From GCA-002701455 sp964342575 (GTDB taxonomy: Bacteria; Pseudomonadota; Alphaproteobacteria; Thalassobaculales; Thalassobaculaceae), in contig CAYFGZ010000023.1 in assembly GCA_964342575.1 (NCBI GenBank), forward strand, positions 1-34,640: a stretch of 34,640 nt of DNA, in the 5' to 3' direction. How positions within the stretch are numbered: the first letter of the stretch is position 1; each line of letters begins with the position of its first letter. Shown in pieces: positions 26,035 through 34,176 of the stretch. The translations under genes and the position numbers were made by a program. The notes below the pieces were generated by a model that was not told the DNA's origin, made no database searches, and saw only the letters and a program-made list of their open reading frames with translations.

Positions 26035-26985
26035 ATGAAGGAGCTGACTCTGATTTACGCATTAAAGTTCCTTAATTTAATTGGACGCTATGGCACGATA
26101 ATTATGCCTGTGGGAGTGGTTTTAGGACTTTCATTCCCAAGTTTGAGTCAAATAACAAAACCGTTGGCAGAGCCCTTGGTTTTATTAATGCTGGGAGTGT
26201 CAATTTATCGCCTAGATCCGTCGCTCATCTTCAAAACCCTGAAGCGCTTTAAAGTGATAACCATAGGCATAGTCTGGATTTTGATTGTTATGCCTTTTTG
26301 CATTTTTGGTCTTACAAAACTTGCAGATTTACCTGTTGGTCTTTTGATTATAGTGGTGGCATGGAGTGCGTGCCCTCCACTCGTATCAACACCAGGCCTT
26401 GCTATATTGATAGGTTTAGATGCTGCTACCGCACTACTAGTTATGATAGGAGCCACAGTTTTGTTCACAGTTTCATTACCCATCATATTATTAGTTTTGA
26501 CTGGAACTGGATTCGACCTTGACCCCATTACAATGTCTTTCCAATTAATTGGAATTGTCTGTATCTGTGGTCTAACGGCGCAGCTCGCCAGATTTCTGGT
26601 TGGAAAATCCGTGGCCAAATCATCTGAACCCGCCGCCGATGGTGTGATTGTTCTACTAATGGCGTTATTCGCCGTAACCATAATGGGGGGTGTGCATGAA
26701 CCCTGGCAAAATAATCCACAAAAAGTGATACAATTTTTAATAGTTGCAGCGGCTGCTTGTATTTTTTCACAATCTTTTTGTGCATTAATTTTTTCTCAGT
26801 TCCACAGAGCAACTGCAGGCTCCATTGCTTTGGCAAGTGGCAGTCGTAATCTAGCGTTATTGATACCAGTAGCCAACGGTACATTTGCAGATAATCTCTG
26901 GCTGTATCTAGCCGTGGTTCAAATCCCTGTTTATTTTTTACCCTTGTTGGCAAAGCCATTATATCAAAAACTTTACCTAAAATGA
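26035..26985 (+). CDS. bile acid:sodium symporter (BASS/SBF)-like membrane transporter
   Basis: A 316-residue membrane protein with nine or ten predicted transmembrane segments, beginning with LIGRYGTIIMPVGVVLGL. The internal PLAEPLVLLMLGVSIYRL and the late ASGSRNLALLIPVANG motif, with Asn-Leu-Ala in a broken helix, fit the BASS/SBF fold, whose members carry organic anions with sodium. The cargo is unknown. The start is uncertain in one respect: no ribosome site precedes the ATG at 26035, while AAGGAG is codons 2-3, yet no ATG, GTG or TTG follows at a useful distance. Confidence 0.75.
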   Translation: MKELTLIYALKFLNLIGRYGTIIMPVGVVLGLSFPSLSQITKPLAEPLVLLMLGVSIYRLDPSLIFKTLKRFKVITIGIVWILIVMPFCIFGLTKLADLPVGLLIIVVAWSACPPLVSTPGLAILIGLDAATALLVMIGATVLFTVSLPIILLVLTGTGFDLDPITMSFQLIGIVCICGLTAQLARFLVGKSVAKSSEPAADGVIVLLMALFAVTIMGGVHEPWQNNPQKVIQFLIVAAAACIFSQSFCALIFSQFHRATAGSIALASGSRNLALLIPVANGTFADNLWLYLAVVQIPVYFLPLLAKPLYQKLYLK

Positions 26986-27236
26986 AGATAACTAGTACCT
27001 TCTCTTTGGCTTTCTCTAGCCACGTACCGGAGTTTTATGTTAGACCAACTAATCATAATAAAGGTAAAAATTAAGAAACATTTATGCGGCATCTAACGTA
27101 AAGGACCAACAACTTATTGTAGATTGTTTGGGTGGGCTAGTCTGGTCTAGCTATTTTCTAAAACCAGATCCAGGCGCATTTTGTTTTACATCTAGCCAAA
27201 GCTGCAACACCAAAGACTATCAACTGGATATATAAA
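26986..27236. other. intergenic region upstream of mlaA with two short hairpins
   Basis: Two short inverted repeats are visible: TGGCT-N6-AGCCA (27007-27022), shortly after the transporter stop, and GCTAG-N6-CTAGC (27136-27151), 85 bases before mlaA. The first could be a weak terminator, but no T-run follows at once. I see no convincing promoter. Confidence 0.25.
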
Positions 27237-28034
27237 TTGAATTATAAGCGCTCGAAAATACCGACAGTCCTGAGGAACCTGTTGAGGGCTTGCCTCATTG
27301 GCTCGTATATTTTTATTCCAGCGTGCAAACCTGCGACAGATCTTTCCCAGTCAGATCCTATCGAGCCCTTCAATCGTAAGGTCTTTACATTCAATGATGC
27401 GCTGGATCAAACAATTCTTCGGCCTGCTGCGCTAGCATACAAAGAAACTGTGCCTAAACTGCTAAGACAGGATATAGCCAATTTTTTACGGTGGTTGGAT
27501 ACTCCAAGTATCTTAGCTAACAATCTTATGCAAGGAGACCTTCAGCAAGCTACAAAAACATTAAAAGGTTTTGTTCTTCAATCTGTTTCCCTTGGAAGTA
27601 TAGACCCCGAACTCGACTACGGCTTGTCATACCGAGACGAAGACTTTGGGCAAACACTTGGTGTATACGGCGTCGAAGGAGGGGCCTACCTAGTTCTCCC
27701 TCTGCTCGGCCCTACCAACCTAAGAGATACTGTAGGACGAACCGTGGACGTGTTCCTGAACCCATTAACATATATTGGTCCAGAAAGCGGCCGGACTATT
27801 TTCAAACTAACCAAAGGTTCTTTAGAAGCACTGACGTTTAGGGCTGGATATTTTAATGAAATCGACGAATTACGGGCCGATTCTATTGATTATTATGCAC
27901 GAGTGAGAACGATATATGGTCAAAAGCGCAGGGCTGCAATAAACAACGGTAAAATACCAAGGAATCTGCCACCCGCTGATTCTATCGACGCTTTTGATGG
28001 ACAATTCCTAAAACTTCTGAAAAATGTTAAGTGA
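27237..28034 (+). CDS. mlaA: outer-membrane lipid asymmetry lipoprotein MlaA (VacJ)
   Basis: A 265-residue lipoprotein that extracts phospholipids from the outer leaflet of the outer membrane. The n-region has several Lys and Arg, then a hydrophobic stretch ending in the lipobox-like IPAC, with Cys30 as the lipidation site. The mature protein has the family motifs DPIEPFNRKVFTFNDALD, a helix around FLRWLDTPSILANNLMQGD, and the diagnostic EDFGQTLGVYGVEGGAYLVL and PLLGPTNLRDT. The start is TTG at 27237. A second TTG at 27282 has a better ribosome site (GAGGA) but would leave only about 15 residues before the cysteine, so the longer form is preferred. mlaC follows 51 bases later. Confidence 0.9.
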   Translation: MNYKRSKIPTVLRNLLRACLIGSYIFIPACKPATDLSQSDPIEPFNRKVFTFNDALDQTILRPAALAYKETVPKLLRQDIANFLRWLDTPSILANNLMQGDLQQATKTLKGFVLQSVSLGSIDPELDYGLSYRDEDFGQTLGVYGVEGGAYLVLPLLGPTNLRDTVGRTVDVFLNPLTYIGPESGRTIFKLTKGSLEALTFRAGYFNEIDELRADSIDYYARVRTIYGQKRRAAINNGKIPRNLPPADSIDAFDGQFLKLLKNVK

Positions 28035-28085
28035 AGAAGTATAAGGCAATAATCGAACTTAACTGGCAACAATAGAAAATAGGCT

Positions 28086-28706
28086 ATGCTTAGAGCTACC
28101 TGCATAATATTCGCCGTATTTTTTGTCGTAAACATGTCTTCGGCAACCAATATTACCGATGGGAAACGCGCTGAAAATTTTATCGAACTTCTAAGTTCAG
28201 AAGTTCTAGAACTAACGCAGAATAGATCTCTAACAACAGAACATCGGCGGCAAAAATTTGGTAACTTAGTTGAAAAAAGTTTCGATTTACCGCTGATTGC
28301 TAGATTTGTTTTGGGTCGACCGTGGAACTCCGCTACTTTAGCACAACGAAAAGAGTATCTTGAACTATTTATGGAAATAGTGGAACTGACTTACTCAAAA
28401 CGTTTTATGGAATACTCTGGGCAGACGATTATGGTGACCGGACACGCGCTTGGAAAGAGAAAGTTTATATTGGTCAATTCCCAGCTTTCAAACCCAACAA
28501 AAGAAACCGCAAATCTCAAAGTTGTATGGCGACTTATACCTCGCAAAAATTCGTTCAAAATTATCGATGTGGCAATAGAAGGGATCAGTATGGCCATTAC
28601 CAAACGTAATGAATATTCCTCTGTCATCCAGCGCAGCGGCGGCCAACTCTCAGCTCTTTTGGATGCAATGCGTAAGCAAATTGCAAAGCTGAAGAAGACT
28701 TCGTAA
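28086..28706 (+). CDS. mlaC: periplasmic phospholipid-binding protein MlaC (Ttg2D)
   Basis: A 206-residue exported protein of the MlaC/Ttg2D family, which shuttles phospholipids between MlaA and the inner-membrane MlaFEDB complex. Residues 1-20 are a signal peptide (MLRATCIIFAVFFVV, then SSA). The mature part shows FGNLVEKSFDLPLIARFVLG and the AQRKEYLELFMEIVELTYSKR helix, followed by the beta-sheet KVVWRLIPRKNSFKIIDVAI and GISMAITKRNEYSSVI. Pairing with mlaA without mlaFEDB agrees with the layout of several alphaproteobacteria, where the transporter genes are elsewhere. It converges on ettA with only seven bases between stops, so no terminator separates them. Confidence 0.9.
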   Translation: MLRATCIIFAVFFVVNMSSATNITDGKRAENFIELLSSEVLELTQNRSLTTEHRRQKFGNLVEKSFDLPLIARFVLGRPWNSATLAQRKEYLELFMEIVELTYSKRFMEYSGQTIMVTGHALGKRKFILVNSQLSNPTKETANLKVVWRLIPRKNSFKIIDVAIEGISMAITKRNEYSSVIQRSGGQLSALLDAMRKQIAKLKKTS

Positions 28707-28713
28707 TTGCGTC

Positions 28714-30396
28714 TTAATCTCGAATTATAGGCTTGTATTTTATGCGGCGAGGTTGCTCCGCTTCGGCCCCTAATCTGCGTCTGCGATCTTCCTCATATGC
28801 CTGATAGTTGCCTTCAAACCATTCAACACTACTATCACCTTCAAATGCAAGTATATGAGTAGCAATCTTATCCAAAAACCAGCGATCATGACTGATTACA
28901 ACAGCACATCCAGCAAACTCAAGTAGTGCCTCCTCTAGAGCACGCAGTGTATCCACATCGAGATCATTGGTCGGTTCATCCAGTAAAATAAGGTTGGCAC
29001 CTGATTTTAGCATTTTTGCTAAATGTACCCTATTTCGTTCCCCACCTGACAACTGCCCAACCTTTTTTTGCTGATCAGGCCCACGAAAATTGAAGAGTCC
29101 ACAGTAAGCTCGACTCTGCATCTTCCGGTTCCCTAACTCTATTTCATCTAATCCGTCAGAAATTTCTTCCCAAACCGTAGAAGAAGCTTTCAGCTCGTCT
29201 CTCGACTGATCTACGTACCCTATTTTAACGGTTTCCCCAACCTCAATGGAACCACTGTCCGGCTTTTCATGTCCAGTTATCATTTTAAACAGCGTTGTTT
29301 TTCCCGCACCGTTGGGACCGATGACGCCAACTATTCCTCCAGGCGGTAACTTGAAAGAAAAATTGTCGATAAGTAACTTTTCCGAAAAACCCTTCACCAA
29401 ATTATGAGATTCGATGACTAAATCCCCCAACCTTGGACCTGGGGGTATTACTATCTTCGTGTTATCTAACACTTTCTCTTGGCTTTGGTTCAGCAATTCT
29501 TCATAAGCCGTTAAACGAGCCTTGCTCTTAGCCTGGCGTCCCCGGGGTGATGCTCTGACCCACTCCAATTCATTGGCTAAAGAGCGCTGCCGAGCAGCGT
29601 CCTGTTTTCCTTCTTGTCTCAAGCGCTGTTGTTTTTGGTCTAACCAGCCGGAATAATTTCCTTCATAGGGTATTCCCTGCCCCCTATCTAGTTCCAGAAT
29701 CCATCCTGCGACTTCATCCAAAAAATAACGGTCGTGTGTCACTGTCACAACGGTTCCCGGAAAATCATGCAAAAACCTTTGCAACCAGCTAACCGACTCT
29801 GCGTCGAGATGGTTAGTTGGCTCGTCGAGCAATAATAAATCTGGAGCTGATAGCAATAACCGACACAAAGCCACCCGGCGTTTTTCACCACCCGATAACG
29901 GCCCGACGTCGCTATCACTCGGTGGCAAGCGAAGAGCATCCATGGCTATATCGATATGACGGTCCAAATCCCAGGCATTTGCGGCATCTATTTTTTCCTG
30001 AAGTTCGGACTGCTCTGCTAGTAGATCATTCATTTCTTCTTCTGTCATCTCTTCCGCAAAGCGCCCACTAATTTCGTTAAACTTATCGATGATCGCCTTC
30101 GTTTCTGACATTCCTTCCATCACTACCTCGTGCACCGTTTTCCCATCTTCAAGTTGTGGTTCTTGCGGAAGGTAACCAATCTTAATGGCCTCAGCCGCCC
30201 AAGCTTCCCCAAGAAACTGGGTATCTATGCCAGCCATTATTCTTAACAACGTCGACTTACCGGCTCCATTGGAACCAAGAACACCAATTTTGGCCCCCGG
30301 TAGGAATGACAGATTAATATTTTTAAGAATTTCACGTCCACCAGTGAACGTTTTTGACAGTCCCTTCATGACATAAACATATTGATAGGATGCCAT
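28714..30396 (-). CDS. ettA: energy-dependent translational throttle protein EttA (ABC-F)
   Basis: A 560-residue ABC-F ATPase, close to the E. coli length of 555. It binds the ribosomal E site and gates the first peptide bond in response to the ATP/ADP ratio. Two ABC domains are visible: Walker A GSNGAGKS (about 38-45) and GPNGAGKT (about 356-363), signatures PLSGGEKRRVAL and QLSGGERNRVHL, and Walker B LLLLDEPTNHLD and LILLDEPTNDLD. The arm insertion within domain 1 and the basic linker (EWVRASPRGRQAKSKARL) between domains mark EttA, as does the basic C-terminus. It has no membrane segments. GGAG lies about eight bases before the ATG. It is transcribed on its own. Confidence 0.94.
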   Translation of the reverse strand: MASYQYVYVMKGLSKTFTGGREILKNINLSFLPGAKIGVLGSNGAGKSTLLRIMAGIDTQFLGEAWAAEAIKIGYLPQEPQLEDGKTVHEVVMEGMSETKAIIDKFNEISGRFAEEMTEEEMNDLLAEQSELQEKIDAANAWDLDRHIDIAMDALRLPPSDSDVGPLSGGEKRRVALCRLLLSAPDLLLLDEPTNHLDAESVSWLQRFLHDFPGTVVTVTHDRYFLDEVAGWILELDRGQGIPYEGNYSGWLDQKQQRLRQEGKQDAARQRSLANELEWVRASPRGRQAKSKARLTAYEELLNQSQEKVLDNTKIVIPPGPRLGDLVIESHNLVKGFSEKLLIDNFSFKLPPGGIVGVIGPNGAGKTTLFKMITGHEKPDSGSIEVGETVKIGYVDQSRDELKASSTVWEEISDGLDEIELGNRKMQSRAYCGLFNFRGPDQQKKVGQLSGGERNRVHLAKMLKSGANLILLDEPTNDLDVDTLRALEEALLEFAGCAVVISHDRWFLDKIATHILAFEGDSSVEWFEGNYQAYEEDRRRRLGAEAEQPRRIKYKPIIRD

Positions 30397-30461
30397 AGCC
30401 GATCTCCTAATTTATTTTAAACGCTTTTTCTTAAACAGAAACCAAGCCTATTTTTTTGCTT

Positions 30462-31370
30462 TTATACATGAATTAATTTCTCTTTCTCAAGAATCCGATC
30501 TCTAATGGCCAAAATACGCTCAGCCCGCGCCACAACGGGAACGTCGATCATCTTTCCTTCGAATGCGACAGCACCATCGCCCGCGGCCATCGCCACCCTA
30601 TATGCCTCAACCATGGCCTCGGCTCGAGCCGTCTCTGAATCAGTCGGTGTAAACGCTTCATTCAATATTGGAACTTGTTTTGGATGGATACAAGCACCGC
30701 CATCAAACCCTAATCGCCGTGCTATCATTGCATTAGATTTAAATAATTCCAGATCAGTAAACTCAGCGATAGAACCAGGATAACCAATTGGCAGTATACC
30801 CGCTTCACGCGCTGTTACCTGGACAGTCTGATAATAACTTAGCAAAGACATTCCTTCTGGCTCTACCATGCCCATTTCTGCAGAAAAATCCTCCTGTCCT
30901 AATGCAATAGCAGCCAAACGGGACGACGAACGAGCAATTGCCCTAACATTTAAATACCCCCTTGGAGTCTCTATCAAGGCCATCAGCTGTATATGGCCCG
31001 CCTGCATTCCTCGCTCTTCTTCAAGTTCCGTTATAATCTCATCAAGAAAATCGACATGGTCCGCCGATTCAACTTTGGGCAAGACCAATCCATTAACTTC
31101 GGGCCATACAGAAGCTTCGATATCAGCGACCGCCATGCGCATTGGCCGGTTAATACGCACTAAAACATCTGCGCCACCCCGGGCAACTAACTCTGCCGCA
31201 CTCTTGACTAGAGTCCTAGCAGTTGGTTTTTCTTGAGGTGCCACAGCATCTTCCAAATCTATTTTGATAGCATCTGCACCCCTCTCATGAGCCTTCTCGA
31301 TAAATTTTTCGCTCGTAGCAGGAACGTATAACATTGATCGCCAGACCGGTATCTCTTTCTGCTTATTCAT
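30462..31370 (-). CDS. CoA-ester lyase, HpcH/HpaI (CitE-like) family
   Basis: A 302-residue TIM-barrel lyase of the citrate-lyase-beta / malyl-CoA group. Conserved points are RSMLYVPATSEKF at the N-terminus, IDLEDAVAPQEK, the substrate-binding LVRINRP, ALIETPRG with the metal-binding Glu, LGQEDFSAEMG with the metal-binding Asp, and IHPKQVP near the C-terminus. Enzymes of this family cleave or form C-C bonds in beta-hydroxyacyl-CoA esters such as malyl-CoA or citramalyl-CoA. The ATG follows the stop of the CoA-transferase with no intervening base, so the pair surely acts together: the transferase makes the CoA ester and this enzyme splits it. Which acid is processed is not visible. Confidence 0.85.
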   Translation of the reverse strand: MNKQKEIPVWRSMLYVPATSEKFIEKAHERGADAIKIDLEDAVAPQEKPTARTLVKSAAELVARGGADVLVRINRPMRMAVADIEASVWPEVNGLVLPKVESADHVDFLDEIITELEEERGMQAGHIQLMALIETPRGYLNVRAIARSSSRLAAIALGQEDFSAEMGMVEPEGMSLLSYYQTVQVTAREAGILPIGYPGSIAEFTDLELFKSNAMIARRLGFDGGACIHPKQVPILNEAFTPTDSETARAEAMVEAYRVAMAAGDGAVAFEGKMIDVPVVARAERILAIRDRILEKEKLIHV

Positions 31371-32600
31371 TTAGATCACTCCTTGCTTACTGAGTTCTAT
31401 AATGTCGGCCTTCGAAAGGCCGATCTCACTAAAAATTTGGTCATTGTGTTCTCCGATATCAGGGGCTTCACTTCGCATTTTGGCTGGCGTTTTCGATAAT
31501 CTCGGGACAGCAGCGTGCGCAGGAAGTTTACCATTTTTGGTATGACTATCAGGTAAATTAACAATTGAACCTCTCTGATGAACGTAGGGATGTTTAATAA
31601 GTTGCGCTATATCAGCTACAGCACCCACTGTAACGTCTGCTTTTTCAAAAATCTCCAAACACTCCATCTGAGTACGTGACTTCATAAACTCCGCAACTAT
31701 CGGGTCAAGGATATAGTTATTGCGTACGCGGTCTGTATTAGTCAAAAATCTGGGATCATCAATCAAATCCGGTCTACCTATCGCCTTCATCAGCCTCTCT
31801 GACATAGCTTGCATAGAGGCCGATAAGGCCACAAATTTACCATCTTTGGTTTCATAAACGTTCCGTGGGGATGTTGTCTCCGATAGACTACCTGTGCGAT
31901 TTGGCACATCCCCAGAAATTGAGTAAATAGCAGCGATGGGCCCTAACACTGATAAAATGGGTTCAAAAAGTGAAAGATCGATAACCTGGCCGCTTCCATT
32001 TTTTTGTTCTATTTCTCGAAGGGCCACCATAATAGAAAATGCTCCATAGAGGCCGGCAATCATATCAGCCAGCGCTAGCGGTGGCAGCACTGGTGGTCGG
32101 TCAGCAAACCCGTTCATAGCTGCAAAGCCAGACATAGCCTCCACCAAACTCCCAAATCCTGGTTTGTGACTCCACGGACCGGTCTGTCCCCAACCCGAAA
32201 TACGCACAATTATCAGCGCAGAGTTTTGGCCCCATAGAACGTCCGGTCCCAAACCCCACTTTTCCATTGTACCTGGCTTAAAGTTTTCTACCAAAACATG
32301 CGCTGTGCTGGCTAATTCTAAAAGTAAGTCGCGGCCACGTTCCCTTCGAAGATCCAGACTGATACTTTTTTTGTTGCGACAATAGACTTTCCAGTGTGTG
32401 CTTATTCCATCAGTTTTCCAATTCCTAAGGTCATCTCCCACTCCAGGTCGTTCTACCTTAACTACCTCCGCACCATAATCGGCCAGTACATGCGTCACCA
32501 TATTACCTGAAACAAGTCGCGATAAATCAAGAACCCTTATTCCTCCTAATGGAACAGCGGAACTTGGATCGAAAACCTGTTCTACCAATGACCCCGTCAT
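31371..32600 (-). CDS. CaiB/BaiF (family III) CoA-transferase
   Basis: A 409-residue class III CoA-transferase. The N-terminal IRVLDLSRLVSGNMVTHVLA, the AEVVKVERPGVGD strand and the catalytic Asp179 in LALADMIAGLYGA (which forms the aspartyl-CoA anhydride) are present, along with RPPVLPP before it and a normal interlocked-dimer C-terminus. It transfers CoA between carboxylic acids, for example from succinyl-CoA. The frame extends to 32654, but GGAG seven bases before the ATG at 32600 and the family start decide the shorter form. It is the first of a two-gene unit with the CoA-ester lyase. Similar pairs act on malate, itaconate or citramalate, but this sequence alone does not choose among them. 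Confidence 0.9.
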   Translation of the reverse strand: MTGSLVEQVFDPSSAVPLGGIRVLDLSRLVSGNMVTHVLADYGAEVVKVERPGVGDDLRNWKTDGISTHWKVYCRNKKSISLDLRRERGRDLLLELASTAHVLVENFKPGTMEKWGLGPDVLWGQNSALIIVRISGWGQTGPWSHKPGFGSLVEAMSGFAAMNGFADRPPVLPPLALADMIAGLYGAFSIMVALREIEQKNGSGQVIDLSLFEPILSVLGPIAAIYSISGDVPNRTGSLSETTSPRNVYETKDGKFVALSASMQAMSERLMKAIGRPDLIDDPRFLTNTDRVRNNYILDPIVAEFMKSRTQMECLEIFEKADVTVGAVADIAQLIKHPYVHQRGSIVNLPDSHTKNGKLPAHAAVPRLSKTPAKMRSEAPDIGEHNDQIFSEIGLSKADIIELSKQGVI

Positions 32601-32734
32601 ATTCAACTCCTCTGTGTCTAAATAACAAATTGAGCGGAACACATTTTTATGCAATTAATTAAAGTCTGTATGCAAGCTAATACGAAAATACAATTGCGGT
32701 AACATATAAGAATATATTTAGAAAAGGTATTTAA

Positions 32735-33820
32735 CTATTTTATGTTACCTTCCGAACTAGCCGCTACGCTATGAGCAATTTCCAAAAATGCTTTCACATC
32801 TTCCTGGGTAGTGTCAAAACTCGTGACCAAACGTGCAAAAACCCTGTCTTTCCCATCTCCCCAGCTATAAAATAAACAATTGTTGTTGTAAAAATGGCTA
32901 ACATATTCAACGGGCATTTCCAGAAAAATCATATTAGTTTCAACCTTGTATAGGATGGAGATAGATTTTATATCTCTCAAGCCCTTCTCAAGTTGACTGG
33001 CCCTTAAGTTAGCATTCCCCGCCATATGTAACCAACGGTTGGATTCTAGATAAGGTAATAGTTGAGCTGATAGGAATCTATACTTAGACAGCAGATGCCC
33101 TCCACGTTTTCTCCGAAATTCAAAATCCTTTACTAAATCCTGGTTGAAAAAAACTACGGCTTCGGCCGCGAAGGCACCATTTTTTGTAGCTCCAAGGGAT
33201 AATATGTCAACGCCAGATCTCCAAGTTACCTCAGCAGGGGATTTACCAAGGGCGACAATCGCATTGGCGAAGCGGGCACCATCCATATGTAGCGGCAAAC
33301 CATGTGAGCGGGCAACTTCTGATATAGAAGAAACCTCCTCCATCGTATACAATGAGCCAATCTCTGTTGACTGGGTTATGCTAACCACAGCAGGTGGCGA
33401 ACGATGTACTGCCGGGGCTGGCGAGCTAATATCTAGGGCAGAATGCAGGTCTTTAGACGTAATTTTTCCATGGGCGCCCGCTAGTAAATGCAGTTTTCCT
33501 CCCCCCATATAAAATTCTGGCGCTGCGCATTCATCTTCTTCTATATGAGATTGTTCGTGGCAATATATCGTACCATAAGGCGGTGCAACCGTCGCCAAAG
33601 CTAGCGCATTAGCTGCAGAACCTGTTACAACAGGAAAAATATTGACCTCTCGTTCGAATATCTCATTGGCAATACGCTTCAAATTTTTTGTAAAAACATC
33701 TTCGCCGTAGGGCATTGCAGCAGATGTAGCAGCTTCAGAGATAGAAGTAAGCACCTCAGGTGCAACACCAGAAGTGTTATCGCTCGCAAAGTTTATGGTT
33801 CTCTCTGGCACGATATACAA
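32735..33820 (-). CDS. second threonine aldolase / beta-eliminating lyase family protein
   Basis: A 361-residue fold-I PLP enzyme of the threonine aldolase family, in another subgroup from the ltaE gene at 4229. Schiff-base Lys213 lies in SLGATKNGAF, the PLP-contacting Asp180 in MDGARFAN, and the N-terminal FASDNTSG motif is typical of the Pseudomonas-type low-specificity or phenylserine aldolases. Probable reactions are retro-aldol cleavage of beta-hydroxy amino acids to glycine and an aldehyde. The annotated start is TTG at 33820; a GTG at 33811 has GGA about nine bases upstream and is equally possible. It begins five bases after the stop of the small membrane protein gene, on the same strand. 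Substrate preference is unknown. Confidence 0.88.
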   Translation of the reverse strand: MYIVPERTINFASDNTSGVAPEVLTSISEAATSAAMPYGEDVFTKNLKRIANEIFEREVNIFPVVTGSAANALALATVAPPYGTIYCHEQSHIEEDECAAPEFYMGGGKLHLLAGAHGKITSKDLHSALDISSPAPAVHRSPPAVVSITQSTEIGSLYTMEEVSSISEVARSHGLPLHMDGARFANAIVALGKSPAEVTWRSGVDILSLGATKNGAFAAEAVVFFNQDLVKDFEFRRKRGGHLLSKYRFLSAQLLPYLESNRWLHMAGNANLRASQLEKGLRDIKSISILYKVETNMIFLEMPVEYVSHFYNNNCLFYSWGDGKDRVFARLVTSFDTTQEDVKAFLEIAHSVAASSEGNIK

Positions 33821-33825
33821 TCCAT

Positions 33826-34176
33826 CTAAGGTTGGGTTTCAAACTTAAATCGACCAATTTCTTTGCCGGTTTCTATTTGAAAAATAATTATAATATTATC
33901 CCCATTATGGAACTTCATATTCACGAATAATTTTTTTTCATTTGCTGTAATCGAGTGAATCTGAGCGCCGGCTGGAACCTCGGGTTTTGTAAGCCATGGT
34001 ATGGCATTAGCATCATCCGATTTACTGAGAATCCTATTAGTGATTGTAATGGCAATGATGACAACACCTGCTATAATCAAAATGCCCATTACAACTACCA
34101 AAATTTTTAACAATGCAAATGATTTTGAACTATTACCATTTTGCTTATCTACACTTTGATTTAAACTATTTTCCAT
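33826..34176 (-). CDS. small single-pass membrane protein
   Basis: A 116-residue protein with one strong transmembrane segment (about residues 24-50, LLKILVVVMGILIIAGVVII), an N-terminal polar stretch rich in Asn, Ser and Lys, and a periplasmic or cytoplasmic C-terminal domain of about 65 residues with a short beta pattern (AQIHSITANEKKLFVNMKF). I do not recognise a function. A small membrane protein of this kind beside rluD is, as I recall, common in alphaproteobacteria (possibly the DUF6476 family), but I could not check this. The ATG at 34176 shares two bases with the ATG of rluD on the other strand; an in-frame TTG at 34194 would add six residues. Confidence 0.6.
   Translation of the reverse strand: MENSLNQSVDKQNGNSSKSFALLKILVVVMGILIIAGVVIIAITITNRILSKSDDANAIPWLTKPEVPAGAQIHSITANEKKLFVNMKFHNGDNIIIIFQIETGKEIGRFKFETQP

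Noticed and set aside
27282..28034. Shorter MlaA start at TTG 27282
   Set aside because: Its ribosome site is better, but it leaves too short a signal peptide before the lipobox cysteine.
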